Assembly: GCA_016202305.1 (NCBI GenBank)
Contig: JACQPB010000002.1
Coordinates: 1 to 47,028 of the forward strand
Origin: Candidatus Iainarchaeum sp.
Lineage (GTDB): Archaea > Iainarchaeota > Iainarchaeia > Iainarchaeales > Iainarchaeaceae
Direction: 5' to 3'
DNA length: 47,028 bases
Below, piece by piece: positions 29,955-39,669 of the stretch (positions within the stretch are counted from its first letter, which is position 1; every line of letters begins with the position of its first letter). The notes under the pieces were generated by a model. It searched no databases. It was not told the origin of the DNA and was given only the letters and a program-made list of their open reading frames with translations. The position numbers and the translations under genes are program-made.

Positions 29955-30920
29955 TCAGAATTTTTTGTGCCTTTCCCATTCCAGCGCGCTTGAAACCATT
30001 TCCTCGAGGTTCAGTCCGGGTTTCCAGCCGAGTTTTTCGAGCGCCTTGTTGTTCGATGCTACTAGTTCAGCCGGGTCACCAGGCCTTCGCGGGCGGTTTT
30101 CGGTCTTTATTTTTTTCCCGGACGCTTTTTCAGCCACCCCTATCACCTCCATCACCGAATGTCCGCTTCCCGAAGCGATGTTGAAGCAGTCTGACGGCTT
30201 TTTCAGCGCGTAATCCAGCGCTTTCATGTGGGCTTTTGCAATGTCGAGAACGTGCACATAGTCCCTTATGCATGTCCCGTCTTTTGTCGGGTAGTCGGTG
30301 CCGAACACTTCCAGTTTTTTCCCGTGCAGTGCGGCGTTGAGGCACATTGGTATTATGTGTGTTTCGGGCTTGTGGCTTTCCCCCATGATGCCGAATGCGG
30401 AGCCGGCTGCGTTGAAGTACCTAAGTATTGCGTACTTCGTGCCATTGGTGCCCGCAAATTCGCGTATCATGCTTTCTGCCGCGAGTTTCGAGCTGCCGTA
30501 CGGGTTCACGGGTTTCGGGACTTCATCCTCGGTTATCGGCATGGTTTTCGGCGTGCCGTAGACTGCCGCGGTGCTTGAGAACACGATGGCCGAGCAGCCG
30601 TTTTCCGCCATCGCTTCGAGCACGTTTGCCGTTCCAAGGACATTGTTCCTGTAGTATTTGAGCGGCTCGCGCATCGACTCGCCTACCTGCATGCTCGCAG
30701 CGAAGTGCATCACCGCGTCCGGCCTTTCCCTTGCCATGGCCCTGGAAAGATTTTTCTTTTCGAGAATGTCCGTCCTGTAGAACCTGGCGCCTTTCGGCAC
30801 GGCTTCCCTGTGGCCTCCCGCGAGGTTGTCGACTATAGCCACTTCCGTGGTTTCTTCAAGAAGCGCGCGCGAAACGACGCTGCCTATGTAACCCGCCCCT
30901 CCCGTGACAAGAACTTTCAT
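29955..30920 (-). CDS. galE: UDP-glucose 4-epimerase
   Basis: VTGGAGYIGSVVSRALLEE, SSTAAVYGTP, NPYGSSKLAAE, LRYFNAAGS. Confidence 0.95.
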   Translation of the reverse strand: MKVLVTGGAGYIGSVVSRALLEETTEVAIVDNLAGGHREAVPKGARFYRTDILEKKNLSRAMARERPDAVMHFAASMQVGESMREPLKYYRNNVLGTANVLEAMAENGCSAIVFSSTAAVYGTPKTMPITEDEVPKPVNPYGSSKLAAESMIREFAGTNGTKYAILRYFNAAGSAFGIMGESHKPETHIIPMCLNAALHGKKLEVFGTDYPTKDGTCIRDYVHVLDIAKAHMKALDYALKKPSDCFNIASGSGHSVMEVIGVAEKASGKKIKTENRPRRPGDPAELVASNNKALEKLGWKPGLNLEEMVSSALEWERHKKF

Positions 30921-31037
30921 GCGGCCGCCCTCTTATACTGTTGTCCTTCTATAAGATAAATCGTCCGCCGCGCGTTTTCGCCCCGGTTTTGCACCGCGTC
31001 AGAGTGGCCTGCCACTGGTTTTAAACGGTTTGGGGCT

Positions 31038-31904
31038 GTGGATTCTGCAATGAAGAACCTCATCATAACCTGCTCCGACGCGAAGTTCGGCGACTTCACC
31101 ATAATGCACTGGCTCCAGTCCCTCAAGGCCAATGCCGACCTTTCGCGCACTGAAATCGTGATACTCGACTACGGGCTTTCCGCTGCGCAACTGGAGCGTC
31201 TTTCCCGGGAGCCTGTAAGGGTAGTGCCGTGCGTCCGCGACGGGCATGTAATTTCCATAAGGCTGCGCGACATGGCCGCGTTCCTGCGCAAGAACAGGTA
31301 TGGGCAGGTGCTCGCGGTTGACGGCGGGGACATAATTTTCCAGGCTGGCATTGACGAGCTTTTTTCCATCAACCCTGGCGAGTTTCGCGTGGTATGCGAG
31401 GATTTCAACGTCCCTTTCGAGAAATTCTTCACCAGGAATTTTTTCAGGCCGGAGGACGTCAGGAAGATAAGGTCCGAGCTGAAAGGCAGGCCCATGGTAA
31501 ATGCAGGGGTTATAGCCGGCCCATACAAAAAATTTCTGGCCCTTTGCACGGAATGCGATGCCCTATTGGTTGACAAGAGCTCTTTCGGGCCAGACCAGGT
31601 TGCGGTGAATTACGTGCTTTACAGGGCAGGTTTCGTGGACGTAGGTGCGCGTTTCAATTTCGTGTGCACTACATGCGAGACGCCTTTCATGATAAAGGGC
31701 GGGGTGTTCTGCCTTTCAGACGGCAGGCCTATATCCATTGTCCATAATGCGGGCTACAGCGTCTGGTTCAGGCCCGTGGATAATTTCGGTTTCGGCCCGG
31801 GGCACAACCGAATCAAGCCGCTCACTTACCTTGCCGTGAGGCTGGCCACGAAGGCCATGCACGTGGCTTTCAGGGTATTTTCGCCTGCCGGGGCGCGGCA
31901 TTGA
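31038..31904 (+). CDS. putative glycosyltransferase (GT-A-like)
   Basis: VLAVDGGDIIFQ DxD-like region; in glycosyltransferase cluster. Confidence 0.55.
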   Translation: MDSAMKNLIITCSDAKFGDFTIMHWLQSLKANADLSRTEIVILDYGLSAAQLERLSREPVRVVPCVRDGHVISIRLRDMAAFLRKNRYGQVLAVDGGDIIFQAGIDELFSINPGEFRVVCEDFNVPFEKFFTRNFFRPEDVRKIRSELKGRPMVNAGVIAGPYKKFLALCTECDALLVDKSSFGPDQVAVNYVLYRAGFVDVGARFNFVCTTCETPFMIKGGVFCLSDGRPISIVHNAGYSVWFRPVDNFGFGPGHNRIKPLTYLAVRLATKAMHVAFRVFSPAGARH

Positions 31905-31931
31905 GGTATTTTTTTATTCCTTTCACACCAA

Positions 31932-32645
31932 ATGGTTGCTATGCTTATTTCGATTGTCATCCCCGCGCTCAATGAGGAGAATTACATAGAGCGCACCCTG
32001 AAGAGCGCCAGGGCGCAGAGAACGAGCCATGAAATCGAGCTTATCGTCGGCGACGGGTTCAGCACCGACAGGACCGTGGAAATAGCCAAGAAGTATGCGG
32101 ACATGATTGTGCTAGAGAAGAACCGCTCCGCCGCATGGCAGCGCCAGGCCGGCGCCAGGGTAGCAAACGGGGAAATAATAGCCTTCACGGATGCCGATGC
32201 CGAGCTTCCGCCGGACTGGGTGGAAAAAATCGTCGCGGAGTTCTCCAGGGACGAATCGCTTGCAATGGTTTATTCCCCGGTGGGCTTTTTCGACATGTCC
32301 GGTTTCGAAGATTCCGTGTCACGGTTTTCCTTCGAATTCTACGCCTCTGCTTTCGCGTTTGCAGGGCTTCACAGCCCTTCTGGGGCCAACATGGCCGTGA
32401 GGAAGGGCCTGTTCGAAATCGCCGGCGGATTCGACACTTCCCTGTCCACCTGCGAGGACATTGACCTTGCGCGGCGCCTCGGCAGTTTCGGCAGCCTGAA
32501 ATTCTTCAGGCGCAACATTGTGAGGGTTTCGCCGCGCAGGGTGAAGGCAGTAGGTTACCTGAACTATGCCATTTACCATATTGACAACCTCATAAGATTC
32601 AGCCTTACCGGGAAGTCGAAAAATGTCTATGTGCCGGTGAGGTGA
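31932..32645 (+). CDS. glycosyltransferase family 2
   Basis: SIVIPALNEENYIERTLKSARAQ; AFTDADAELPPDWV. Confidence 0.9.
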   Translation: MVAMLISIVIPALNEENYIERTLKSARAQRTSHEIELIVGDGFSTDRTVEIAKKYADMIVLEKNRSAAWQRQAGARVANGEIIAFTDADAELPPDWVEKIVAEFSRDESLAMVYSPVGFFDMSGFEDSVSRFSFEFYASAFAFAGLHSPSGANMAVRKGLFEIAGGFDTSLSTCEDIDLARRLGSFGSLKFFRRNIVRVSPRRVKAVGYLNYAIYHIDNLIRFSLTGKSKNVYVPVR

Positions 32646-32649
32646 GCTA

Positions 32650-33840
32650 TTGCGCCTCGCGATTTTCACCGACAGCTATAAGCCGCAGATAAACGGCGTG
32701 GTGACGCAGATAGCCAACATTTCCTCGGAGTTCGTGCGGCGTGGCCATCAGGTAATTGTCATAGCCCCTTCCGGCGACGGCAGGCATTCTGAATCCATGG
32801 ACGGCGGCGTGAAGGTGGTTTTCCTTCCTTCGGTGGCGCTGCCTTCCTACAAGGATTACAAGATAACATTGCCGCATTCTCCGCGCGTGTTCAGGGAGAT
32901 GGATTCTTTCAGGCCGGACATCATTCATGTGCACACGCCTTTTGGCGTGGGCTGGCTCGGGCTCAGGTGCGCAAAGAGGCTCCACGTCCCCGTAGTGGGC
33001 ACGTATCATACGCTTCTCCCGGAGTTCCTGATGTACCTTCCCGTGTCCGCGCTTGCCCGGGCCAACTGGGCGAAGCAAACCACATGGAAGTACACAAACT
33101 TTTTCTACGGCAAGTGCGACATTGTCACCACGCCCACCGAAAGGATGAAAGACGAGCTTTCGCTCAACGGCCTCAGTGGGGCCGTGGTGCTTCCCAATGC
33201 GATTGATTTCAGGATGTTCAATAAACGCAGGAGGCGAAACCATTCCGCAAAACGCGTGAAGATTATTTACTTCGGGCGCGTGAGCTATGAGAAGAACATC
33301 GAGGTGCTGCTTCTCGCATTGAAGCATCTCCTGTGGAAGCGGAAAGATGCATCCCTTTCCATCACCGGCTCAGGGCCCGCAATGCGGCGCATGGGGAAAA
33401 TCGCGCGCGAGCAGGACATTTCGGCCCACGTGCATTTCAGCGGCGCGCTTTCCAGCCCGGAACTCGCGGAGCACGTGGCCATGCACGACATTTTCGCCAC
33501 GGCCTCGACAATCGAGACGCAGGGCCTCACTATACTCGAGGCGATGGCGGCAGGCCTTCCTTGCGTCGGGCCGGACTTCCTCGCCGTCCCTGACTCGATA
33601 CGCGACGGAAAGAACGGATTTTTGTTCAAGCCGTACGATTTCGTGGAAGCGGCCGCGAAAATAGAGAAGCTCGCTTCCTCGCCATCTCTGCGGAAAAGGA
33701 TGGGCGGCAATGCGATTGAAACCGCAAGGAAATTTTCGGTTAACGTGGTTGCGGACCAAACCGAAAAACTGTACACGGGACTAATCAGGCTTTCATCGAA
33801 CGGCGCCCAGGTGACAAGGGCCGGGAAACATGGCAAATGA
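32650..33840 (+). CDS. glycosyltransferase family 4
   Basis: FTDSYKPQINGVVTQI; HVHTPFGVGWLG; ATASTIETQGLTILEAMAAGLPCVG. Confidence 0.92.
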   Translation: MRLAIFTDSYKPQINGVVTQIANISSEFVRRGHQVIVIAPSGDGRHSESMDGGVKVVFLPSVALPSYKDYKITLPHSPRVFREMDSFRPDIIHVHTPFGVGWLGLRCAKRLHVPVVGTYHTLLPEFLMYLPVSALARANWAKQTTWKYTNFFYGKCDIVTTPTERMKDELSLNGLSGAVVLPNAIDFRMFNKRRRRNHSAKRVKIIYFGRVSYEKNIEVLLLALKHLLWKRKDASLSITGSGPAMRRMGKIAREQDISAHVHFSGALSSPELAEHVAMHDIFATASTIETQGLTILEAMAAGLPCVGPDFLAVPDSIRDGKNGFLFKPYDFVEAAAKIEKLASSPSLRKRMGGNAIETARKFSVNVVADQTEKLYTGLIRLSSNGAQVTRAGKHGK

Positions 33841-34009
33841 TAAACCTAGGGGTTTCCCGCGGCCTTGCTTCAAGTGTTTTCGTGATTGGCGCCGGTGGGG
33901 GCCATGCCGCTGTTTTCGGTGAAAGGCTCGTGCTTTGCTGGAAACGCCAGTGCAGCCAAATGGCCGGGAATCACTTATTTCGCCTTTTTCCTTCACTTTC
34001 CGCAGTTAG

Positions 34010-34018
34010 GTTTATAAA
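34010..34018 (+). promoter_or_regulatory. candidate TATA box of the rRNA operon
   Basis: TTTATAAAT about 365 nt upstream of mature 16S. Confidence 0.5.
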
Positions 34019-34217
34019 TGAAGTATGCCACTATATAGTAAGATTAAGGCCAATCAGGCAGGTGGGCATTTCCATACCTAAACGCCCCAATGAGTAACTT
34101 TTTAGGGCGTTTTCACATAGCAAATGCGGCGCGCTTCGCGCGTGCATTTCGTGTGTCCTGGTGGCTTTCATGAGTACCCAAGCTTTTTTGGGTATGATGT
34201 GGTTATTGCCAGAGGTT

Positions 34218-34233
34218 TTCCGCAACGGAAAAC
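34218..34233 (+). repeat. 5' half of 16-bp inverted repeat bracketing 16S
   Basis: TTCCGCAACGGAAAAC, exact reverse complement of 35894-35909. Confidence 0.8.
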
Positions 34234-34377
34234 CAAAAAATCCAAGAGCTGGTTCCGCTTCGGCGGTTCCGGCAATTGGTCCAATTCCAATAAGTCGAAA
34301 GCTCAAAAGCCAATAGGCTTAGCTGAAAAAGGTTGTGCGGTTATGGCCGCGAGGCCATGAATAATGCAATCTTTTCA

Positions 34378-35867
34378 ATTCCAGCTGATCCTGCTGGCGG
34401 ATACTGCTATCGAAGTTCGATTCAGCCATGCAAGTCTAAGAGGCCAAGTCATGGTGGCCTCTGGCGTACGGCTCAGTAACACGTAGTTAACCTACCCTTA
34501 AGAGGGGCTAATCCCGGGAAACTGGGGCTAATCCCCCATAGGAAAAGGCAACTGGAATGTGCCTTTTCCAAAAAGGAGCACACCATGCAAGTGTTTCCGC
34601 TTTAGGATGGGACTGCGGTGGATTAGGTAGTTGGCGGGGTAAATGCCCACCAAGCCGAAGATCCATACGGGCCTTGAGAGAGGTAGCCCGGAGAAGGGTA
34701 CTGAGATAAGGACCCTAGCCCTACGGGGTGCAGCAGGCGCGAAAATTCTGCAATACACGAAAGTGTGACAGAGGAACTTCGAGTGTCCCCTTTGGGGACT
34801 TTTGCCAACTTTAGAAAGGTTGGCGAATAAGGGCTGGGTAAGATACGTGCCAGCCGCCGCGGTAATACGTACAGCCCGAGTGGTATCCCCTAATATTGGG
34901 CCTAAAGAGTTCGTAGCCGGCTATGTAAGTCCTTGGTGAAATCGGCTTTCTCAAAGAGTCGAATGGCCAGGGATACTGCATGGCTCGAGACCGGGAGACG
35001 TGAAGGGAATTTCCGGAGTAACGGTGAAATGTTGTGATCCCGGAAAGACCACCAGTAGCGAAGGCGCTTCACGAGAACGGCTCTGACGGTGAGGAACGAA
35101 AGCTGGGGGAGCGACCCGGATTAGATACCCGGTTAGTCCCAGCCGTAAACGATGCGGACTAGGTGTTCTAGCGCTCACGTAGCGCGGGAGTGCCGAAGCG
35201 AAGGTCTTAAGTCCGCCGCCTGGGAAGTATACTCGCAAGGGTGAAACTTAATGGAATTGGCGGGGACGCACTACAAGGGGTGGATGCTGCGGTTTAATTG
35301 GACACAACGCCAGAAAACTTACCAGGGGCGACAGCAGTATGATGGTCAGTCTGAAGGGCTTACCTGACACGATGAGAGGTGTTGTATGGTCATCGTCAGC
35401 TCGTACTATGAAGCGTCCTGTCAACTCAGGCAACGGGCGAGACCCACGTCCATAGTTGCTATTTCCCGATTCCGGGGGAGCACTCTATGGAGACTGCGGT
35501 GGTAACACTGAGGAAGGAGTGGGCCACGGTAGATCTGTATGGCCCGAATCTCCTGGGCTACACGCGGCATACAATGGACAAGACAATGAGTCTCGAGCCC
35601 GAAAGGGTAAGGTAATCCCAGAAACTTGTCCTCAGTTCGGATTGAGGGTTGTAACCCACCCTCATGAAGTTGGAATCCCCAGTAATCGGAAGTAACCATC
35701 TTCCGGTGAATTAGTCCCTGCGTCTTGCACACACCGCCCATCAAGCCAGCTGAGTGGGGTTTTGATGAGGCCATTCTCTCAGAGGGTGGTCGATTCAGAA
35801 TTCCGCGAGGGGGGCTAAGTTGTAACAAGGTGTCCGTAGGGGAACCTGCGGACGGATCACCTCCTTT
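34378..35867 (+). rRNA. 16S ribosomal RNA
   Basis: ATTCCAGCTGATCCTG 5' end; GTGCCAGCCGCCGCGGTAA; ATTAGATACCC; GGATCACCTCCTTTT 3' end. Confidence 0.96.
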
Positions 35868-35893
35868 TAATGCCCGGCAAATGCCGGGCACAA

Positions 35894-35909
35894 GTTTTCC
35901 GTTGCGGAA
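35894..35909 (+). repeat. 3' half of 16-bp inverted repeat bracketing 16S
   Basis: GTTTTCCGTTGCGGAA. Confidence 0.8.
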
Positions 35910-35920
35910 CTTTGATGCGG

Positions 35921-35986
35921 CCTTTTTTCTTTTCTTGGAAAGAAAAGAAAAAACGTCGACGAAAAAAGAAAAGAATTTTTTTCGTG
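35921..35986 (+). repeat. PIT-like element, copy B
   Basis: TTTTTTCTTTTCTT(35923-35936) / AAGAAAAGAAAAAA(35940-35953) hairpin; mirror arm AAAAAAGAAAAGAA(35962-35975); followed by T7. Confidence 0.85.
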
Positions 35987-35993
35987 CAATAGC

Positions 35994-36056
35994 CACACAA
36001 CCTTTTTCTTTTCGTTGACACGAAAAGAAAAACGTTGACGAAAAAAAAGTGTCAAG
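35994..36056 (+). repeat. PIT-like element, copy C (divergent third arm)
   Basis: TTTTTCTTTTCGT(36003-36015)/ACGAAAAGAAAAA(36020-36032); CGTTGACG spacer; AAAAAAAAGTGTCAAG. Confidence 0.75.
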
Positions 36057-36156
36057 ACATTTCGAGGCATTTTGGAATGTCAAAGGACAACTCTCACATG
36101 CAGCTGTGCTCGCATTTTTGCGGCCAGGAGAGCTAAGTTGCACGTGGGAAATTCAC

Positions 36157-36231
36157 GGGCCCTTAGCTCAGCGGCAGAGCGCTCCGTTTGCATCGGAGAG
36201 GCCACGGGTTCAAATCCCGTAGGGTCCACCA
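36157..36231 (+). tRNA. tRNA-Ala (TGC), CCA encoded
   Basis: GGGCCCT/AGGGTCC acceptor with G3:U70; CTCCG TTTGCAT CGGAG anticodon arm; ACGGG TTCAAAT CCCGT. Confidence 0.96.
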
Positions 36232-36290
36232 CAACCTTTTTTCTTTTCTCAGAGAGAAAAGAAAAAACGTTGACGAAAAAAGAAAAGAGC
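36230..36290 (+). repeat. PIT-like element, copy D
   Basis: TTTTTTCTTTTCTC(36237-36250)/GAGAAAAGAAAAAA(36254-36267); CGTTGACG; mirror AAAAAAGAAAAGAG(36276-36289). Confidence 0.85.
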
Positions 36291-36466
36291 AGTGAAAAAG
36301 TTTTACCTGAAGAAAAACCAAAACTACATCTGCATTTTTTGCGGAGTTTACGCTTACATGTTTTCACAGTTGTAAGGAATCGTCCTGAGTTATTTCAGGA
36401 CGAAGGGCTGAGCTGATTCCATTCCCAATGGTTTTGGCATTGAAGTCGTGCATTGGCAGACCCATC

Positions 36467-39463
36467 GGTTTAAGGAGTTCTGTAAGCCGTCTAGTGGATG
36501 ACTAGGCTTGGAAGCTGTTGAAGGGCGTGGCAAGCTGCGATAAGCCAAGGCGAGCCGCATGCAGGTTTTGAACCTTGGATACCTGAACAGCTCCGTAAGG
36601 AGTGGGAACGCCGGGAATCGAAGCATCCTAGTACCGGCAGGAAAAGAAAGCAATAGCGATTCCGTCATTAGGGTCGACCGAACGCGGAAGAGGACAAACC
36701 GAATTCTGCAGCGTGAGTTGCAGAAGATGTGGTGTTAGGGCCTGGTTACAGCCTCCTGTCATGAGTTGAAGTCCCCTGGAACGGGGCGCCATAGAGCGTG
36801 AAAGCCGCGTAAGCGAAATGCCGGGAGCTGATTGCCGGGTACCCAGAGTATGGCGCGTCGGATATCGCGTCAGAACGTGCGGGTCAATTACCCGTAATCC
36901 TAAATACTCTCCAAGTCCGATAGCTCACTAGTACCGTGAGGGAAAGTTGAAAAGCACCCTTAACAGGGGGTGAAAAGCGCCTGAAACTAGACGGCCATAG
37001 GCTGACAGGGCACAGAAGAGGTAAAGTCCTCCGAAGCGAGGCATGGAAACGTGCGGAGCGAGGAAGGATGATTCAGTGTCCTGTTGTTCGTCCTGAAACA
37101 CGAGCGAGGGAGTTTGCGGGTGTGGCGAGGTTAATCCCCTTCGGGGAGAAGCCGCAGCGAAAGCGAGTGCCCGCAACGCGCGAAAGCGCGTGAGGGGCAG
37201 GGTATGAATAGTGCCCAAGTCACACACGCCAGACCTGAAACCGGGTGATCTATTCCTTTGCAGGCTGAAGTCCCCCTTCCGGGGGATGGAGGGCCGATAC
37301 CAGTGTTAGTCCAACTATTTGGGTGACATGGGAATAGGAGTAAAATGCCATTCGAACCCGGTGATAGCAGGTTCCTTCCGAAATAGCTCTTAGGCTAGCC
37401 TTTGCTGAGGCGGGCTGTGGGGTAGAGATACTGATTAGAAAGTACTGGTTGGAAACTTCCAGCTTTCTTGTCAAACTCCCAATCTGCAGCCGCCGTAGAA
37501 GCAAGGAGTAGGGGTGCGTGGGGTAAGCCCCGTATCCTTAAGGGGAACGACCCAACCTTGGGTTAAGGCCCATAAGTGCGGATTAAGTGTAACTTGAAAA
37601 GCGTCCTTTTCCTAAAACAATGTGGAGGTAGGCTTAGAAGCAGCCATCCTTTAAAGAAAGCGTAACAGCTCACACATCTAGGTGAGGGGCCTTGAAAATA
37701 ATCTGGGCTAAAATCCGCCGCCGATACCCAGGAATGTCCACTGTGTGGACAATTTATTAGGAAGGTGCTCGGATGGTGTAGAAGCAGGGCAGCAATGTCC
37801 TGTGGAACCGTTCGAGATATGGATCCTCGTGCTAGTAATAATATAGAGAGGTGAGAATCCTCTCCGTCGAAAGGGCAAGGGTTCCTTAGCGCTAATCATT
37901 AGCTAAGGGTTAGTCGGTCCTAAGGCCAAACGTAGAGCGTATTGGCCGAAAGGGAAACGCGTTCATATTCGCGTACCATTCAGATACGTCTTCGGCAACG
38001 ATAGCCGTGCTCCAGACGCTTTGGGCTAGTGTCCGTCCCGCCGTCGCGGGATTTAAATTGCATAGGTCCGTGGAGAGCCGTAATGGCGAGAAGCGGAGCA
38101 AAGCAATGAACAGGAGAAATCTGGACACGAGGCCTGGAGCCCGTGAAAATGGAGTGCGGAAGGATTCTGAATGCCCGTACCAAGAACTGAGAAAGGTGCC
38201 CCTGGCTGAGAAGGCCAAGACGTCTCAGGGAATAACTCTGTTTAGGGAATTCGGCAACAATAGCCCTGTATCTTCGGTATAAGGGGTGCCTGCAGTGCAG
38301 ACTGCAGGTTGCAATAACAAGGGGGGTCCGACTGTTTATCAAAAACACAGGTGACTGCTAGCCAGCAATGGTGTGCATAGTCGCTGACTCCTGCTCACTG
38401 CCAGTACGTGAAACCCCGTTCCAACGGGACTAAGCGCTGGTGAAGAGCGGGCCTAACTCTGAGGCTCTCATGGTAGCGTAATACCTTGGCGGTTGAATGC
38501 CGTCTTGCACCAACGGAGTAACGAGATCCCCACTGTCCCGAATAGAGGCCTGATGAACTCGCTGCGCGGTGAATATGCCGCGGAATTCCAACGGGAAGAG
38601 AAGACCCCACGGAGGTTTACCACAATCTGATGTTGTGGTATGTTTTCTGATGTCTAGCGTAGATGGGAGCGCCGAAGTAGTTTCGCTAGGAACTATGGAG
38701 CGACAATGTAACACCATCCTTTGGAAAACGTACTGCTAACCCGCAAAGGGGACAGCATTTGACTTGGTGGTTTGGCTGGGGCGGCACGCCCCTGAAAATG
38801 TATCAGGGGCGCCCAAAGGTGTGCTCAGGTGAGTCAGAAATTCACCGTAGAACGCAAAGGCAAAAGCACGCTTGACCATGAACTACACAGCAAGGTTCGT
38901 GGATGCGAAAGCAGGGCTTAGCGAACGTCAGAAGCGCATTAGTGGCCCTCTGGTCTTACAGTGAATTTACCCTGGTGGTAATTGAGTGGTCGCGGGTGAG
39001 AGTTCACATCGACCCCGCGGTTTGCGACCTCGCCGTCGGCTCTTGATATCCTGGCCGTGCATAAGCGGCCAAGGGTGCAGGTGTTAACTGATTAAAATCG
39101 AACGTTAGTTGGGTTAAGAACGGTGCGAGCCAGTTTGGTTACTATCTGTTGGAATTGTTGGGCGTCTGAGGGGAAGGAGCACTGAGTACGAGAGGAACGG
39201 TGCTTCGTGGCCACTGGTACGCCAGTTGTCTGACAAGGCATCGCTGGGTAGCTACGCCATGGCTTATAAGAGCTGAAAGCATCTAAGCTCGAAGAAGCCC
39301 CTGAAAATAGACGCCCATTCCTGAAACTCCGCACGTAAAACTGCGGAGGCTAGGGACGAGGGCTCCGGCAAAAGACCGGATCGATAGGCTCGTGGTGTAA
39401 GCGCCAAGCTAACGCGAGGCGTTAAGCCTACGAGTACTAAAAGCCCGAGAGAACCCTTAAACC
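36467..39463 (+). rRNA. 23S ribosomal RNA
   Basis: Helix 1 GGTTTAAGG...CCTTAAACC; many conserved 23S blocks incl. CTGGGGCGGCACGCC, GAGTACGAGAGGAAC; termini approximate. Confidence 0.95.
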
Positions 39464-39479
39464 GGGTTTCATGCCAATG

Positions 39480-39560
39480 CACGAACCTTTTTCTTTCTCT
39501 TGAAAAGAGAAAGAAAAACCTTCACGAAAAAGAAAGAGAATTAACTGCTTTTTTTCGTGG
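39480..39560 (+). repeat. PIT-like element, copy E, followed by T-rich tract
   Basis: TTTTTCTTTCTCTT(39488-39501)/AAGAGAAAGAAAAA(39505-39518); mirror AAAAAGAAAGAGAA(39527-39540). Confidence 0.85.
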
Positions 39561-39669
39561 AGCATTTTTTTCACCTTGCCATAAGGCTGGCTGTTGCAAT
39601 TGGCAAGGCGGCCAGCGAACTAAATAATCCTCTCCGCGCCCTTGAGCCCCTGGAGGTATTGCTTCTTTG

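Noticed and set aside
35421-36416. ORFs with FFLFSERKEKT / FSFFVNVFSFLSEKRKK peptides
   Set aside because: Translation of the PIT-like DNA elements and rRNA flanks, not protein-coding
34528-39482. Many ORFs within 16S and 23S rRNA
   Set aside because: Overlap unambiguous rRNA genes
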